Both the position numbers and the translations under genes were made by a program. Shown piece after piece: positions 43,720 to 52,797 of a DNA stretch of 64,000 nucleotides; positions within the stretch are counted from its first letter, which is position 1, and every line of letters begins with the position of its first letter. The notes beneath the pieces were generated by a model. The model had not been told where the DNA came from. It made no database searches and worked only from the letters and a program-made list of their open reading frames with translations. Source of the DNA: Planctomyces sp. SH-PL14 (GTDB lineage: Bacteria > Planctomycetota > Planctomycetia > Planctomycetales > Planctomycetaceae). The stretch lies in the NCBI RefSeq assembly GCF_001610835.1, contig NZ_CP011270.1, forward strand, positions 7,024,001-7,088,000, read 5' to 3'.

Positions 43720-44049
43720 ATGCGGTTTCTGATATTTGTCGCGCTCGCACTGTGCTGTTCCTGCGCCGCGGAAACTCCGGCCGACCCCGAGCGCGGGGGG
43801 CAGATGGTCTATATCGACACCGCGACCGAGCAGCCGTTCGTCGCCAACATCTCTCGCGAGTTCCCGGCCCTTCATCCCGACAGCGGCGAGCGGACGCTCA
43901 TCCCCGCGCTGTACTGCCCGACCTGCCAGAAGTGGTATCCGGCCCCTCCGGTGGAAGTTCTCCAGCGAAACCCGGCCGCGGCGAAGTGTCCCAAGTCGGG
44001 AGATGTCATGACGGCCAACGGGCCCTGGCCGACCGCTCCTGCCAAGTGA
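43720..44049 (+). CDS. small secreted or lipoprotein with CxxC motif, 109 aa
   Basis: Function unknown. A signal sequence MRFLIFVALALCCSCAAE contains a possible but imperfect lipobox (CCSC). The mature part reads GGQMVYIDTATEQPFVANI, then ALYCPTCQKWYPAPP and AKCPKSGDVM. The CPTC plus a later CPKSG look like a half zinc ribbon or metal-binding pair. It lies 46 bp after the riboswitch-controlled DUF1559 gene on the same strand, so it likely shares B12 control. Together they form a two-gene envelope unit. Confidence 0.75.
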   Translation: MRFLIFVALALCCSCAAETPADPERGGQMVYIDTATEQPFVANISREFPALHPDSGERTLIPALYCPTCQKWYPAPPVEVLQRNPAAAKCPKSGDVMTANGPWPTAPAK

Positions 44050-44174
44050 TCCGAATGGCGGCGGCCGCCGTTCCTGGCCTCGATGCGTTCTCGGGGGTGT
44101 CGCGTTACGATGCCTGAGAACGTCCCCCCTTGCGACCGGTTGGTTGCGGGGATGGTGGGGCGGGGGATGGAGCA

Positions 44175-46034
44175 ATGTCGGCCGAACTGGTCCAACTCGA
44201 AATGCTGGCGCAGATCGACGATCTGCGGGACCGCGTGCAGACCTGGGCCGCGCAGGAGTCCCCCTGGGTGCCGGTCCAGCGGAGCCAGGCTCTCCTCCGC
44301 CGTGTGCTGACTCGCGTCGAAACGCTGCGGATCCGCCTGGAGACGCCGCTCGTTGTCGCGACCTTCGGCGGGACAGGGACCGGGAAGAGCACGCTCGTCA
44401 ACGCTCTCGTCGGGGCCGAGGTGACTGCTTCGGGGCGGCAGCGGCCGACGACCAAGAAGCCGCAGATCATCTGCCACACCGAGACCGACGCCCGGCTCCT
44501 CGGCCTGCCGCTCGATGAGTGCGAGCTGGTCCAGCGGGACGCCGAGATCCTCCGCGACATCGTGATCCTCGATTGTCCCGACCCGGACACGAACGAGACC
44601 GAGACCGCCGGCAGCAACCTCGCCCGGCTGCACGCGCTGCTGCCCTACTGCGATGTGCTGATCTACTGCTCGACCCAGCAGAAGTACCGCTCGAACCGCG
44701 TTGTGACGGAACTGGGACAGGCGGCGGCCGGATGCCGGCTCGTCTTCGTCCAGACGCACGCCGATCTCGACGAGGACATCCGGGACGACTGGCGGCAGCA
44801 GCTCCGGAGCCACTATGAGGTCCCCGACGTCTTCTTCGTCGATTCCGTGAAGGCCCTCCGCGAGCAACAGAGCGGCCAGCGTCCGTCCGGGGAGATGGGC
44901 CGCCTGATCGAGCTCCTGATCCGGCAGCTCGGGGCGTCGGAGCGGGTGCGGGTCCGGCGGGCGAACGTCGTCGACCTGCTGCACGCCGCCCTGACCCGGT
45001 CCCGCGAACAGCTTCAGGAGGGGCTCGACGGAGTCCGCTTGCTCGAGAAGGCTCTCGAAGTGCAGCGGGAGGCGATGGGCCGGCGGATGACGACGCGGCT
45101 CTGCGAAGACCTGCTGGCCAACCGGAACCTGTGGGAGCGGCGGCTCCTGGGGGCGGTGACCGACACCTGGGGGATGAGCCCCTTTTCCTCGGTCCTCCGG
45201 GTCTACAACGGCCTGGGGGCGCTCCTGACGTCGATGAGTCTCTACCGCGCCCGTACGACCGCCCAGATGGCGCTCCTGGGGGTGGTCCACGGGGCGCGAT
45301 GGATCGAGAGCAAGCTCCAGTCGCAGGAGGCGGAGGACCGGCTGGAGCGGGTCAGCGCCTTCGGGATCGAGGACAACGACCTTCGCGAAGCGGAGCTGGT
45401 GATCGAGGGGCACGTCCATGCGGCCGAGCTCTCGGGAACGCTCGGCCAGGGGCGTTCGATCCGCGACCTGCGGCGGGAGGCGGCGGTCGTCGAGAAGCAG
45501 TTCCTCGTCGACGTCGGGCAGCGGCTGGAAGAGATCATCCGTGATCTCTCGGAACGGAACTCCCGCTGGTGGATCCGCGTTCTCTACGAAGTCACGTTTG
45601 TCGCCTTCCCGCTGTTCCTGCTCTACCGCATCGGCCGGAACTTCTTCTACGACTCGCTGGTTTACGAGCGGGCGTTTCTCTCGACCGACTTCTATGTTCC
45701 GGCGATCGTCTTCCTGGCCCTCTGGGGGGGCGTTCTGGTGATGCTCTTCGCCCACCGGTTGCGGCGGGGGCTCAACCAACGCGTCGTCGGCCTGGCGGAA
45801 GAGCTCGTCGACCTGCATCTCTCTCAGGGGCTGTTTCCGCAGGTCGAAGGGGCCTGCCAGGATGCCGCGCGGCGGACGGGAGAGATCGACCGCCTCGCCA
45901 TCGCGGCGACGAAGCTTCGCGACGACCTGGCCGGCTCCTCTCGGCTCGGTTCTCAGAGGCTGCGGCCGGCGGCAGCGGAGACGTCGGGATCGGCCCTGGT
46001 CTCGTCTTCGGGGCTCGCCCTGGCTCGGCCGTGA
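44175..46034 (+). CDS. membrane-associated dynamin-like/Era-type GTPase, 619 aa
   Basis: A large GTPase with an N-terminal G domain: P-loop GGTGTGKSTLVNALVG (about residues 66-81), switch Thr in RQRPTTKKP, a G3 variant DCPDPD instead of DTPG, and THAD in place of NKxD. A long helical region follows. Two hydrophobic segments lie near the C-terminus (FVAFPLFLLYRIGRNFF and VPAIVFLALWGGVLVMLFAH, about 470-535). This arrangement recalls bacterial dynamin-like or YcjX/YfjP-type GTPases that act on membranes. The changed G3 and G4 motifs are seen directly; what they mean is not known. ATG 44175 is preferred to a start 45 bp upstream. hemB follows on the same strand. Confidence 0.75.
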   Translation: MSAELVQLEMLAQIDDLRDRVQTWAAQESPWVPVQRSQALLRRVLTRVETLRIRLETPLVVATFGGTGTGKSTLVNALVGAEVTASGRQRPTTKKPQIICHTETDARLLGLPLDECELVQRDAEILRDIVILDCPDPDTNETETAGSNLARLHALLPYCDVLIYCSTQQKYRSNRVVTELGQAAAGCRLVFVQTHADLDEDIRDDWRQQLRSHYEVPDVFFVDSVKALREQQSGQRPSGEMGRLIELLIRQLGASERVRVRRANVVDLLHAALTRSREQLQEGLDGVRLLEKALEVQREAMGRRMTTRLCEDLLANRNLWERRLLGAVTDTWGMSPFSSVLRVYNGLGALLTSMSLYRARTTAQMALLGVVHGARWIESKLQSQEAEDRLERVSAFGIEDNDLREAELVIEGHVHAAELSGTLGQGRSIRDLRREAAVVEKQFLVDVGQRLEEIIRDLSERNSRWWIRVLYEVTFVAFPLFLLYRIGRNFFYDSLVYERAFLSTDFYVPAIVFLALWGGVLVMLFAHRLRRGLNQRVVGLAEELVDLHLSQGLFPQVEGACQDAARRTGEIDRLAIAATKLRDDLAGSSRLGSQRLRPAAAETSGSALVSSSGLALARP

Positions 46035-46144
46035 CGATCGGCCAGGCAAGTCGGGCGAATCATCGGCTCTCGTCGCGTGGGCCCTGATCGAACCGTATGA
46101 TGAAGACTTCCGGTCGATGCCGGTTCCGAAACGTCGGGAGCGCC

Positions 46145-47137
46145 ATGTTTCCTCAGATCCGCCTGCGACGGCTTCGCAGCCATCCCCGCCTTCGCGAAAT
46201 GGTCCGCGAGACGAACCTCGCCCCGTCGGACTTCATCCTCCCCCTCTTCATCCGTCACGGGACCGACACCGAGGTCCCGATCCAGTCGATGCCGGGCCAT
46301 TCGCAGTGGACGGTCGACCGGCTGACGAAGGAGGCCAGGGAAATCGAGTCGCTGGGGATTCCGGCGGTGATCCTGTTCGGCATTCCGGACGAGAAGGACG
46401 CCGTCGGAAGCAGTTCCTGGGATGAGCATGGGGTCGTGCAGCAGGCGATCCACGCCATCCGCGAGGCAGCGCCGACGCTGTACGTCATCACGGATGTCTG
46501 CTTCTGCGAGTTCACCGATCACGGCCACTGCGGCGTGCTCCACGAAGTGAACGGCACGCAGGATGTCGACAACGACGCGACCCTGCCTAACCTCGTGAAG
46601 CAGGCGGTCAGCCACGCCCGCGCCGGAGCCCACATGATCGCCCCCAGCGGCATGATGGACGGCATGATCGGAGCGCTGCGGGAGGGGCTCGACGCCGCGG
46701 GATTCACGCATGTCCCGATCATGAGTTACGCCGCCAAGTACGCCTCCGGCTTCTACGGCCCGTTCCGGGAGGCGGCGGAGAGCACGCCGCAGTTCGGCGA
46801 CCGGCGGACCTACCAAATGGACCCCGCCAACGGGGCGGAGGCGCTTCGCGAGGTCGCCCTCGATCTCGCCGAAGGGGCGGACCTCCTGATGGTCAAGCCG
46901 GCCCTGAGCTACCTCGACATCATCCGCCGAGTGAAAGCGGCCCACCCGGACGTCCCCCTGGCCGCGTACAACGTCAGCGGTGAGTTCGCGATGGTCAAGG
47001 CGGCGGCCCGCAACGGCTGGATCGACGAGCAGCGGGTCGCCCTGGAAATCCTGACCAGCATCAAGCGGGCGGGGGCGGACCTGATCCTGACGTATCACGC
47101 CAAGGACGCAGCCCGGTGGCTGGCGGGAGAGTCCTGA
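46145..47137 (+). CDS. hemB: delta-aminolevulinic acid dehydratase (porphobilinogen synthase)
   Basis: This enzyme condenses two 5-aminolevulinate molecules to porphobilinogen in tetrapyrrole synthesis. The catalytic zinc ligands lie in [16 protein letters not shown] (three Cys). The Schiff-base lysines lie in [18 protein letters not shown] and [12 protein letters not shown]. The N-terminal arm ([22 protein letters not shown]) and the C-terminal [14 protein letters not shown] are typical. The length of 330 aa is normal. The ATG at 46145 has GGGAG 4 nt upstream. It is followed after 3 bp by a small gene, so the two are cotranscribed. Confidence 0.96.
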   Translation: MFPQIRLRRLRSHPRLREMVRETNLAPSDFILPLFIRHGTDTEVPIQSMPGHSQWTVDRLTKEAREIESLGIPAVILFGIPDEKDAVGSSSWDEHGVVQQAIHAIREAAPTLYVITDVCFCEFTDHGHCGVLHEVNGTQDVDNDATLPNLVKQAVSHARAGAHMIAPSGMMDGMIGALREGLDAAGFTHVPIMSYAAKYASGFYGPFREAAESTPQFGDRRTYQMDPANGAEALREVALDLAEGADLLMVKPALSYLDIIRRVKAAHPDVPLAAYNVSGEFAMVKAAARNGWIDEQRVALEILTSIKRAGADLILTYHAKDAARWLAGES

Positions 47138-47140
47138 GCC

Positions 47141-47470
47141 GTGAACTGGCGCGAGCGACTGCGGAACGCGTTTGCCGTTCCCGAGCGGAAAGAGGTCGAG
47201 CTGACCGACGAGGTCCGCCGCCGGATCGACGGGGTGTGCGAAACCCTCATCCAGCGGAATCTCGCCGCGCCGGCGGTTGTCCTCCTCGAGATGTCCCGGC
47301 CGATGAACTATGTCGGCGCCCAGGCCCTGCACGCCCTGACGCCGCTGCTGGCCGCGGTCGCCGAACCGGCACGGGTGACCGAGCTGGCGGCGTTCTTTGA
47401 GCAGCGGGGATCGGTCGAGTATGTCATCGGCCGCCTCGAAATCCTTCAGAAACGCAAGGGGCCGTCCTGA
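47141..47470 (+). CDS. small hypothetical protein in the hemB operon, 109 aa
   Basis: An unknown soluble helical protein (MNWRERLRNAFAVPERKEVELTDE, LIQRNLAAPAVVLLEMSRPMNYVGAQALHALTPLLAAVAEP, then FFEQRGSVEYVIGRLEILQ). GTG at 47141 lies 3 bp after the hemB stop, which points to translational coupling. The phrase RPMNYVGAQALH is distinctive and would be a useful search string. A role linked to tetrapyrrole synthesis is suggested only by position. Confidence 0.75.
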   Translation: MNWRERLRNAFAVPERKEVELTDEVRRRIDGVCETLIQRNLAAPAVVLLEMSRPMNYVGAQALHALTPLLAAVAEPARVTELAAFFEQRGSVEYVIGRLEILQKRKGPS

Positions 47471-47737
47471 CTCCGGCCGCGGATCCGCCCCGGTCCGCGG
47501 CCGATTGAACGCCCGCCGGAGGGGGACTAGACTCCTGAACTCCTGTCCCCGGCCTCACGGAATAATCGGTAAATCTCAACAAAATCCGTTTCGTTCGAGG
47601 GCTGGGGGGAGTTCGGCTCCGGGGAGGAGGGTATGGCCCGGTCGATGGAAGCTGTATTGTGAATGTTTCCGCGGATTTGGCGTTTCCGCGGGAGAGGGAC
47701 TCGGGAACTGATCCTGGCGTAGGGTAGAACGGCTGCA

Positions 47738-49222
47738 ATGGGCGTCATGCGATTCGTGTTCGATCCGCCCGAACTGTTCGACCAGTATCCGGAACTGCGC
47801 CGCGGCTACATCACCGGCCTCGACGGCCGGGTCCATCCGACCCGCATTGATGCCGAAGGCTCGATCGTCGCCTTTCGCCGTCAGAGCTCCGACAGCGGAA
47901 AAGTCCACGTTCCCTATCCGGTGGAAGGGCACGGCCGGCCGGTCCTGACGACCGCATCGCTCCCCGAACGCGAACAACCGTACATCCTCGCCCTTGAGCT
48001 GCTGCGGGGAAAACTTTCGGATATCCGAGATCAGGCGGCCGCCTGGGAGCAGGTCCGGATGACGATTCCGGACCAGTTCCGGACGCTCGCCAAGACTGCC
48101 TTTCAGAAGTTCGCCCACGCCTGCCTTGTCCAGGAGTTTCCAGTCGCCGCGACGCGCGAGGCCCACGAGGGGCTCTCCGCGATCTGCGAAGCGGCCAACG
48201 TGCTGATGGACGCCTACGTCCAGCAGCGGTCCGCCAGCCTGCGGGTGACGCAGGGAAGCCCGCCGACGCTCGTTGGCTGCACGCTCGATCGAGGCCTCCT
48301 CCAGAGCCCGTCCCAGGCGACGGTCACGGCGGCCATCACCTCGGCGATCGTTCCGATCGAGTGGTCGCGGATCGAACCGACCGAGGGGGAAGGGCAGTGG
48401 CAGGAGGCGGACGATCTGGTCCAGCACTGTCTCGACCACCGGCTCCTGATCGTCGGCGGTCCGCTGATCGACCTGACTCCCGGCGGGCTGCCGGAGTGGC
48501 TCATCCCGTGGGCGAACGACACGCTCAACCTGCCGAGCTTCGTCTGCGACTACGTCGAGACCGCGGTTGGGCGTTACCAGGGCCGGATCCGGATGTGGGA
48601 AGTCTCCGCGGGGGGCAACCTTGGCGGCGCGCTGGGGCTGACGGAAGAAGGCCGCCTTGCTCTCGTGGCCCGGACTCTCGAGACCGCCTACCGCCGTGAC
48701 AGCGACGCGCGGTACTTCGTTCGCGTTGCTCAGCCTTGGGGCGAATACCAGGTCCGTGGGCAGCATCGCCTGACTGCGATTCAGTTCGTCGATGCCCTGC
48801 TGCGGTCGAATCTCGGGCTTTCCGGTGTCACGCTGGAAGTCTCGGCGGGTTATCTCGGGCGGGGCTCGCTGATCCGGGACCGGGCCAGCATCTCGCGGTT
48901 GATCGATCTGTGGAGCCTGCTCGGAATCCAGATCCACGTTGTCCTTGCCTGTCCCTCCTCGTCGGATCCGGATCCGAGTGCGGTCGGGGGATCGACGGTC
49001 GAGCCGAACGTCTGGAAGTCGGAGTGGACCGAAGCGGCCCAGGCGGAGTGGCTGGAAGCGGTGATCTCGATGCTCTGTGCGAAGCCGACCGTCACCGGCG
49101 TCTACGTCAGCAATCTCTCCGATGGCGCGGCCCATCGCTTCCCCAATGCCGGACTTCTGAGAGCGGACGGGACGCCGAAGCCGAGTCTCGAGGTCCTGCA
49201 GCGGCTCGGGCATCATCGATAG
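47738..49222 (+). CDS. GH10-like barrel protein, probably inactive, 494 aa
   Basis: The C-terminal 330 residues look like a glycoside hydrolase family 10 barrel: IVPIEWSRIEPTEGEGQWQEADDLVQHCLDHRLLIVGG, PEWLIPW, then YQGRIRMWEVSAGGN. In active GH10 xylanases this last strand reads W(D/E)VVNE; here the acid/base Glu is missing. A Glu near GVTLEVSAGY may mark the nucleophile strand. The N-terminal 170 residues (MRFVFDPPELFDQYPELRRGYITGLDGR...) are unrelated and helical. There is no signal peptide. It may bind rather than cleave a polysaccharide. The start could be ATG 47738 or 47747. A repeat copy begins at its stop codon. Confidence 0.65.
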   Translation: MGVMRFVFDPPELFDQYPELRRGYITGLDGRVHPTRIDAEGSIVAFRRQSSDSGKVHVPYPVEGHGRPVLTTASLPEREQPYILALELLRGKLSDIRDQAAAWEQVRMTIPDQFRTLAKTAFQKFAHACLVQEFPVAATREAHEGLSAICEAANVLMDAYVQQRSASLRVTQGSPPTLVGCTLDRGLLQSPSQATVTAAITSAIVPIEWSRIEPTEGEGQWQEADDLVQHCLDHRLLIVGGPLIDLTPGGLPEWLIPWANDTLNLPSFVCDYVETAVGRYQGRIRMWEVSAGGNLGGALGLTEEGRLALVARTLETAYRRDSDARYFVRVAQPWGEYQVRGQHRLTAIQFVDALLRSNLGLSGVTLEVSAGYLGRGSLIRDRASISRLIDLWSLLGIQIHVVLACPSSSDPDPSAVGGSTVEPNVWKSEWTEAAQAEWLEAVISMLCAKPTVTGVYVSNLSDGAAHRFPNAGLLRADGTPKPSLEVLQRLGHHR

Positions 49223-49548
49223 CGTTCTTGCCGGCACAGCTCTGTTTGCTCAAACCCAACGTGCCACGGCAGCCTGGGGTCAAGGGGGCCACGCCCCCTT
49301 GCCGCCGGAGGCACTTCGATGAGGAACCGTGGTAAGCAACGGATGTCCCCCTTTGTGGGGCCGGTGTTGAGGACTCCCTCAATCCAGAACGCTCGCTTTG
49401 CAATCCCCGCGGGTTGGTGAGGGGGCATACCGCACCGTGTCCGCGCTTGGACACTCACTCCTTCAGATATCTCTCCACGGCCAGGCCGCCGGCGGGCAAA
49501 GGGGCGTTGCCCCTCTGCACTCCCCACCAGGGTGCCCCTGGACCCGGT
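49222..49548 (+). repeat. dispersed repeat R, copy 7
   Basis: A full copy that starts within the stop codon of the GH10-like gene (GCGTTCTTGCCGGCACAG) and ends with CCCTGGACCCGG. It contains the hairpins AAGGGGGCCACGCCCCCTT and AAAGGGGCGTTGCCCCTCT and the TGTCCGCGCTTGGACA palindrome. The 95 bp between it and the next gene is all that remains for that gene's promoter, so the repeat may carry it. Confidence 0.9.
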
Positions 49549-49643
49549 TTGGGCAGCCGTGCAACCGAGATCGCTACCCTCTTAGGCGACCCTTCGTAAA
49601 GATGGCCGACGTCTCGCCACATCCTGTCGAGAGGTCGCCGCTC

Positions 49644-52600
49644 ATGAAGTGCCTGCCGTGTCTCCTGGTCCTCGTCGTTCTCTCTCTCGCCGGCTCGTGC
49701 GGAGCGGCGGAAACGCTGGAACGCATCCAGCACAACGACCCCAACCTGGTTGTCGATCTCGGAGTGGGCCTGTGGGCCTGGCCCCTGCCGGTCGACTACG
49801 ACGGCGACGGTGACCCGGACCTCCTCGTCTCCTGCCCCGACAAGCCCTACAACGGCGTCTACCTCTTCGAAAATCCCGGCGGCGACAAATTCCCGGTTTT
49901 CAAGCCGGCCCGGCGTCTCGGCCCGGCAACGACCAACCTCCAGATCTCCTACGCCGGCAAACAGCCCCGGTTCCTGGAGCAGGGGACGGAGTTCGTCGAC
50001 TTCCTGAAGGTCGGCCAGTCGCAGCCCCGCAAGCTGAACGTCCCCGAGCCGATCGATCCCAAATGGGCGAAGGTTCGCGAGAAGCAGTGGCGGCTCTTCG
50101 ACTACGACGGCGATGGCGACCAAGACGTCGTGATCGGTCTCGCCCCGTGGGACGAATACGGCTGGGACAACGCCTACGACAAGACAGGCCGCTGGACCAA
50201 TGGCCCGCTGCACGGCTTCGTGTACCTCGCCCGCAATAGCGGCAGCGACGCCGCGCCGAAGTACGAGAAGGCGGTGAAGCTCGAAGCGGACGGGAAGCCG
50301 ATCGATGTCTACGGCCGCCCCTCGCCGAACCTGATGGACTTCGACGGGGACGGCGATCTCGACCTCCTGTGCGGCGAGTTCCTCGACGGCTTCACCTACT
50401 TCGAGAACACCGGAACCCGCACCGAACCGAAGTACGCCGCCGGACGGAAACTGGCCGGAGACGATGGCCAGCCGCTCAAGATGGACCTGGAGATGATCGT
50501 CCCTGTCGCGTTCGACTGGGACGGCGACGGCGATGCGGACCTGATCTGCGGTGACGAGGACGGCCGCGTCGCGTTCCTGGAGAATACCGGCAAGCACAAG
50601 GACGGTGCCCCGGTCTTCGCCCAGCCCCGTTACTTCCAGCAGCAGGCCGCCGACGTGAAGTGCGGGGCCCTGGCGACACCCGTTCCGGCCGACTGGGACG
50701 GGGATGGCCAGGAAGACATCATCTGCGGCGACTCCGCAGGATACGTCTCGTTCATCCGGAACCTTGGCGGCTCGCCGCGGAAGTGGGCCCGGCCGCAGCG
50801 GCTCTCCGCCGGCGGCCGCACGCTCCGGATCGAAGCGGGACCGAACGGTTCGATCCAGGGACCGGCCGAAGCGAAGTGGGGCTACACCTCTCCCTGCGTG
50901 GCGGACTGGGACCACGACGGCAAACTCGACCTGCTGCTGAACTCGATCTGGGGACGGATCGTCTGGTGCCGGAACATCGGGACGCGCGAAGCCCCCGAAC
51001 TCGCCGCCCCGGCGCCGATTGTTGTCGCCTGGGACGGGGCGACGCCGAAACCGGAGTGGACCTGGTGGGAGCCGCAGGGGGGCGAACTCGCGATCCAGTG
51101 GCGGACCACGCCGCTGGTCGCCGATCTCGATAAGGACGGACTAAACGATCTCGTGGCGATCGACACCGAGGGGTATCTGGCGTGCTACCGCCGGACCAAG
51201 GGGGAGAACGGCGAACTGAAACTTCTGCCGCCGGTCCGCTGCTTCTCCATGGAAGGGCCCAGCGAGTTCGATTCGAATCACAATCGCGTCGGGATGAAAC
51301 GGGACGACCTGCTGCGGCTCAACGCCCGCCACGCCGGTGCGAGCGGCCGCCGGAAAATCTGGCTGACCGACTGGGATGGCGACGGCGATCTCGACCTGCT
51401 TGTGAACGGCCCGAACGCGACGCTTCTCGAACAGGTCCGAAAGGAAGGCCAGCAGCTCTGGTTTGCCGACCGCGGCAAGCTGTCCGACCGAGTCCTGGCT
51501 GGCCACTCGACCAGTCCGACGGCGGTCGACTGGGACAAGGACGGCACGCCGGATCTCCTCGTCGGAGCGGAGGATGGCTTTCTCTACTATCAAGCCAGCA
51601 CTCGCGCCAAAACCACAGAAGTCAATGCGGAGGCGGCACAGGACGCAGCGCTCCCGAGCGGAGTCCTTTCGCGGGAATTCCTTTACGAGACCGCTCAGTT
51701 TCCCGAGTGCCACGCCGGAACGCTGGCCGAGACCGGGCAGGGGCTCGTCGCCGCGTGGTTCGGCGGGGAGAAGGAAGGGACGAAGGATGTCGGGATCTGG
51801 GTCGCGCGGCACGTCGACGGCCAATGGACCGCGCCGGTCGAAGTCGCCAACGGCATTCAGCATTCGACGCTCCGGTATCCCTGCTGGAATCCGGTGCTGC
51901 ACCAGTTTCCCAAGGGGCCGCTCGTCCTGTTCTACAAGTGCGGTCCGAGCCCCAGCGAGTGGTGGGGAATGCGGACGGAGTCGAAGGACGCGGGGAAGAC
52001 CTGGTCGTGGCCGACGCGGCTGCCGCAGACGATCGACGGGCCGGTGAAGAACAAAGCGGTCCTGCTGAAGGATGGCACGCTCGTTTGCGGTTCCAGCACC
52101 GAGTACGACGGCTGGACGGTCCACATGGAGTTCACCCGCGACGAGGGGCGGACGTGGGACCGTGTGGGGCCGATCCACACCAAGGCGGAATTCAACGCGA
52201 TCCAGCCGACGATCCTGCAGCACAAGGATGGCCGGCTCCAGGTCCTCTGCCGCACGAAGGAAGAAGTCGTATCGACCGCCACCTCATCCGATGGGGGGCG
52301 GACGTGGTCGAAGATGACCGCCACGGGTCTTCCGAACCCGAACTCCGGGATTGACGCGGTCACGCTTCGAGATGGCCGGCATCTGCTCGTTTACAACCAC
52401 ACGCGGCGGAGCAGCGGCATGCCGAAGGGGAGGGCGTTTCTCAACATCGCGGTCAGCGACGACGACGAGGTTTGGAAAGCGGCGGCGGTTCTTGAGAACG
52501 AGCCTGGCGAGTTCTCGTATCCCGCGTGCATCGAGACCGAGGATGGCCTGGTCCATGTTCTCTACACATGGAAGCGCCGCAAGCTGCGGCATGTCGTCGT

Positions 52601-52661
52601 TAATCCGAAGAAGCTGGAGCTGACGCCGATCGAGAATGGCGTCTGGCCTCAATCGAAATAA
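49644..52661 (+). CDS. exported FG-GAP/VCBS propeller fused to BNR sialidase-like domain, 1005 aa
   Basis: A secreted two-part protein. After the signal peptide (MKCLPCLLVLVVLSLAGSCGAAE), nine or so FG-GAP units with Ca-binding D-x-D-G-D motifs occur: VDYDGDGDPDLLVS, FDYDGDGDQDVVIG, MDFDGDGDLDLLCGE and so on to VDWDKDGTPDLLVGAEDG (about residues 45-645). From about 670 a sialidase/BNR propeller begins (SREFLYETAQFPECHAGTLAET). It has Asp-box-like SSDGGRTWSKM and TRDEGRTWDRV and Arg/Glu-rich strands. It could act on sialic-acid-like or other sugars. The ATG at 49644 starts the signal peptide and has GAGAGG upstream. Both halves are seen in planctomycetes; their fusion is less usual. Confidence 0.85.
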   Translation: MKCLPCLLVLVVLSLAGSCGAAETLERIQHNDPNLVVDLGVGLWAWPLPVDYDGDGDPDLLVSCPDKPYNGVYLFENPGGDKFPVFKPARRLGPATTNLQISYAGKQPRFLEQGTEFVDFLKVGQSQPRKLNVPEPIDPKWAKVREKQWRLFDYDGDGDQDVVIGLAPWDEYGWDNAYDKTGRWTNGPLHGFVYLARNSGSDAAPKYEKAVKLEADGKPIDVYGRPSPNLMDFDGDGDLDLLCGEFLDGFTYFENTGTRTEPKYAAGRKLAGDDGQPLKMDLEMIVPVAFDWDGDGDADLICGDEDGRVAFLENTGKHKDGAPVFAQPRYFQQQAADVKCGALATPVPADWDGDGQEDIICGDSAGYVSFIRNLGGSPRKWARPQRLSAGGRTLRIEAGPNGSIQGPAEAKWGYTSPCVADWDHDGKLDLLLNSIWGRIVWCRNIGTREAPELAAPAPIVVAWDGATPKPEWTWWEPQGGELAIQWRTTPLVADLDKDGLNDLVAIDTEGYLACYRRTKGENGELKLLPPVRCFSMEGPSEFDSNHNRVGMKRDDLLRLNARHAGASGRRKIWLTDWDGDGDLDLLVNGPNATLLEQVRKEGQQLWFADRGKLSDRVLAGHSTSPTAVDWDKDGTPDLLVGAEDGFLYYQASTRAKTTEVNAEAAQDAALPSGVLSREFLYETAQFPECHAGTLAETGQGLVAAWFGGEKEGTKDVGIWVARHVDGQWTAPVEVANGIQHSTLRYPCWNPVLHQFPKGPLVLFYKCGPSPSEWWGMRTESKDAGKTWSWPTRLPQTIDGPVKNKAVLLKDGTLVCGSSTEYDGWTVHMEFTRDEGRTWDRVGPIHTKAEFNAIQPTILQHKDGRLQVLCRTKEEVVSTATSSDGGRTWSKMTATGLPNPNSGIDAVTLRDGRHLLVYNHTRRSSGMPKGRAFLNIAVSDDDEVWKAAAVLENEPGEFSYPACIETEDGLVHVLYTWKRRKLRHVVVNPKKLELTPIENGVWPQSK

Positions 52662-52670
52662 AGGGATTCA

Positions 52671-52764
52671 GCCACAGATAAACACAGATGGACACAGATA
52701 AGAAAAGACACAGGAACCAATCTTCCCCTGCCTTTATCTGTGTGAATCTGTGTTCATCTGTGGC
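52671..52764. repeat. intergenic palindrome, CACAGAT type
   Basis: The left arm GCCACAGATAAACACAGATG (52671-52690) and the right arm CATCTGTGGC (52755-52764), preceded by AATCTGTGTT, are inverted matches built from CACAGAT iterations. It separates two convergent genes, so it might serve as a bidirectional terminator, though there is no clear T-run. Confidence 0.85.
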
Positions 52765-52797
52765 CTATCCCCTCTTCTGAATACGGTCGCGGTCTGA

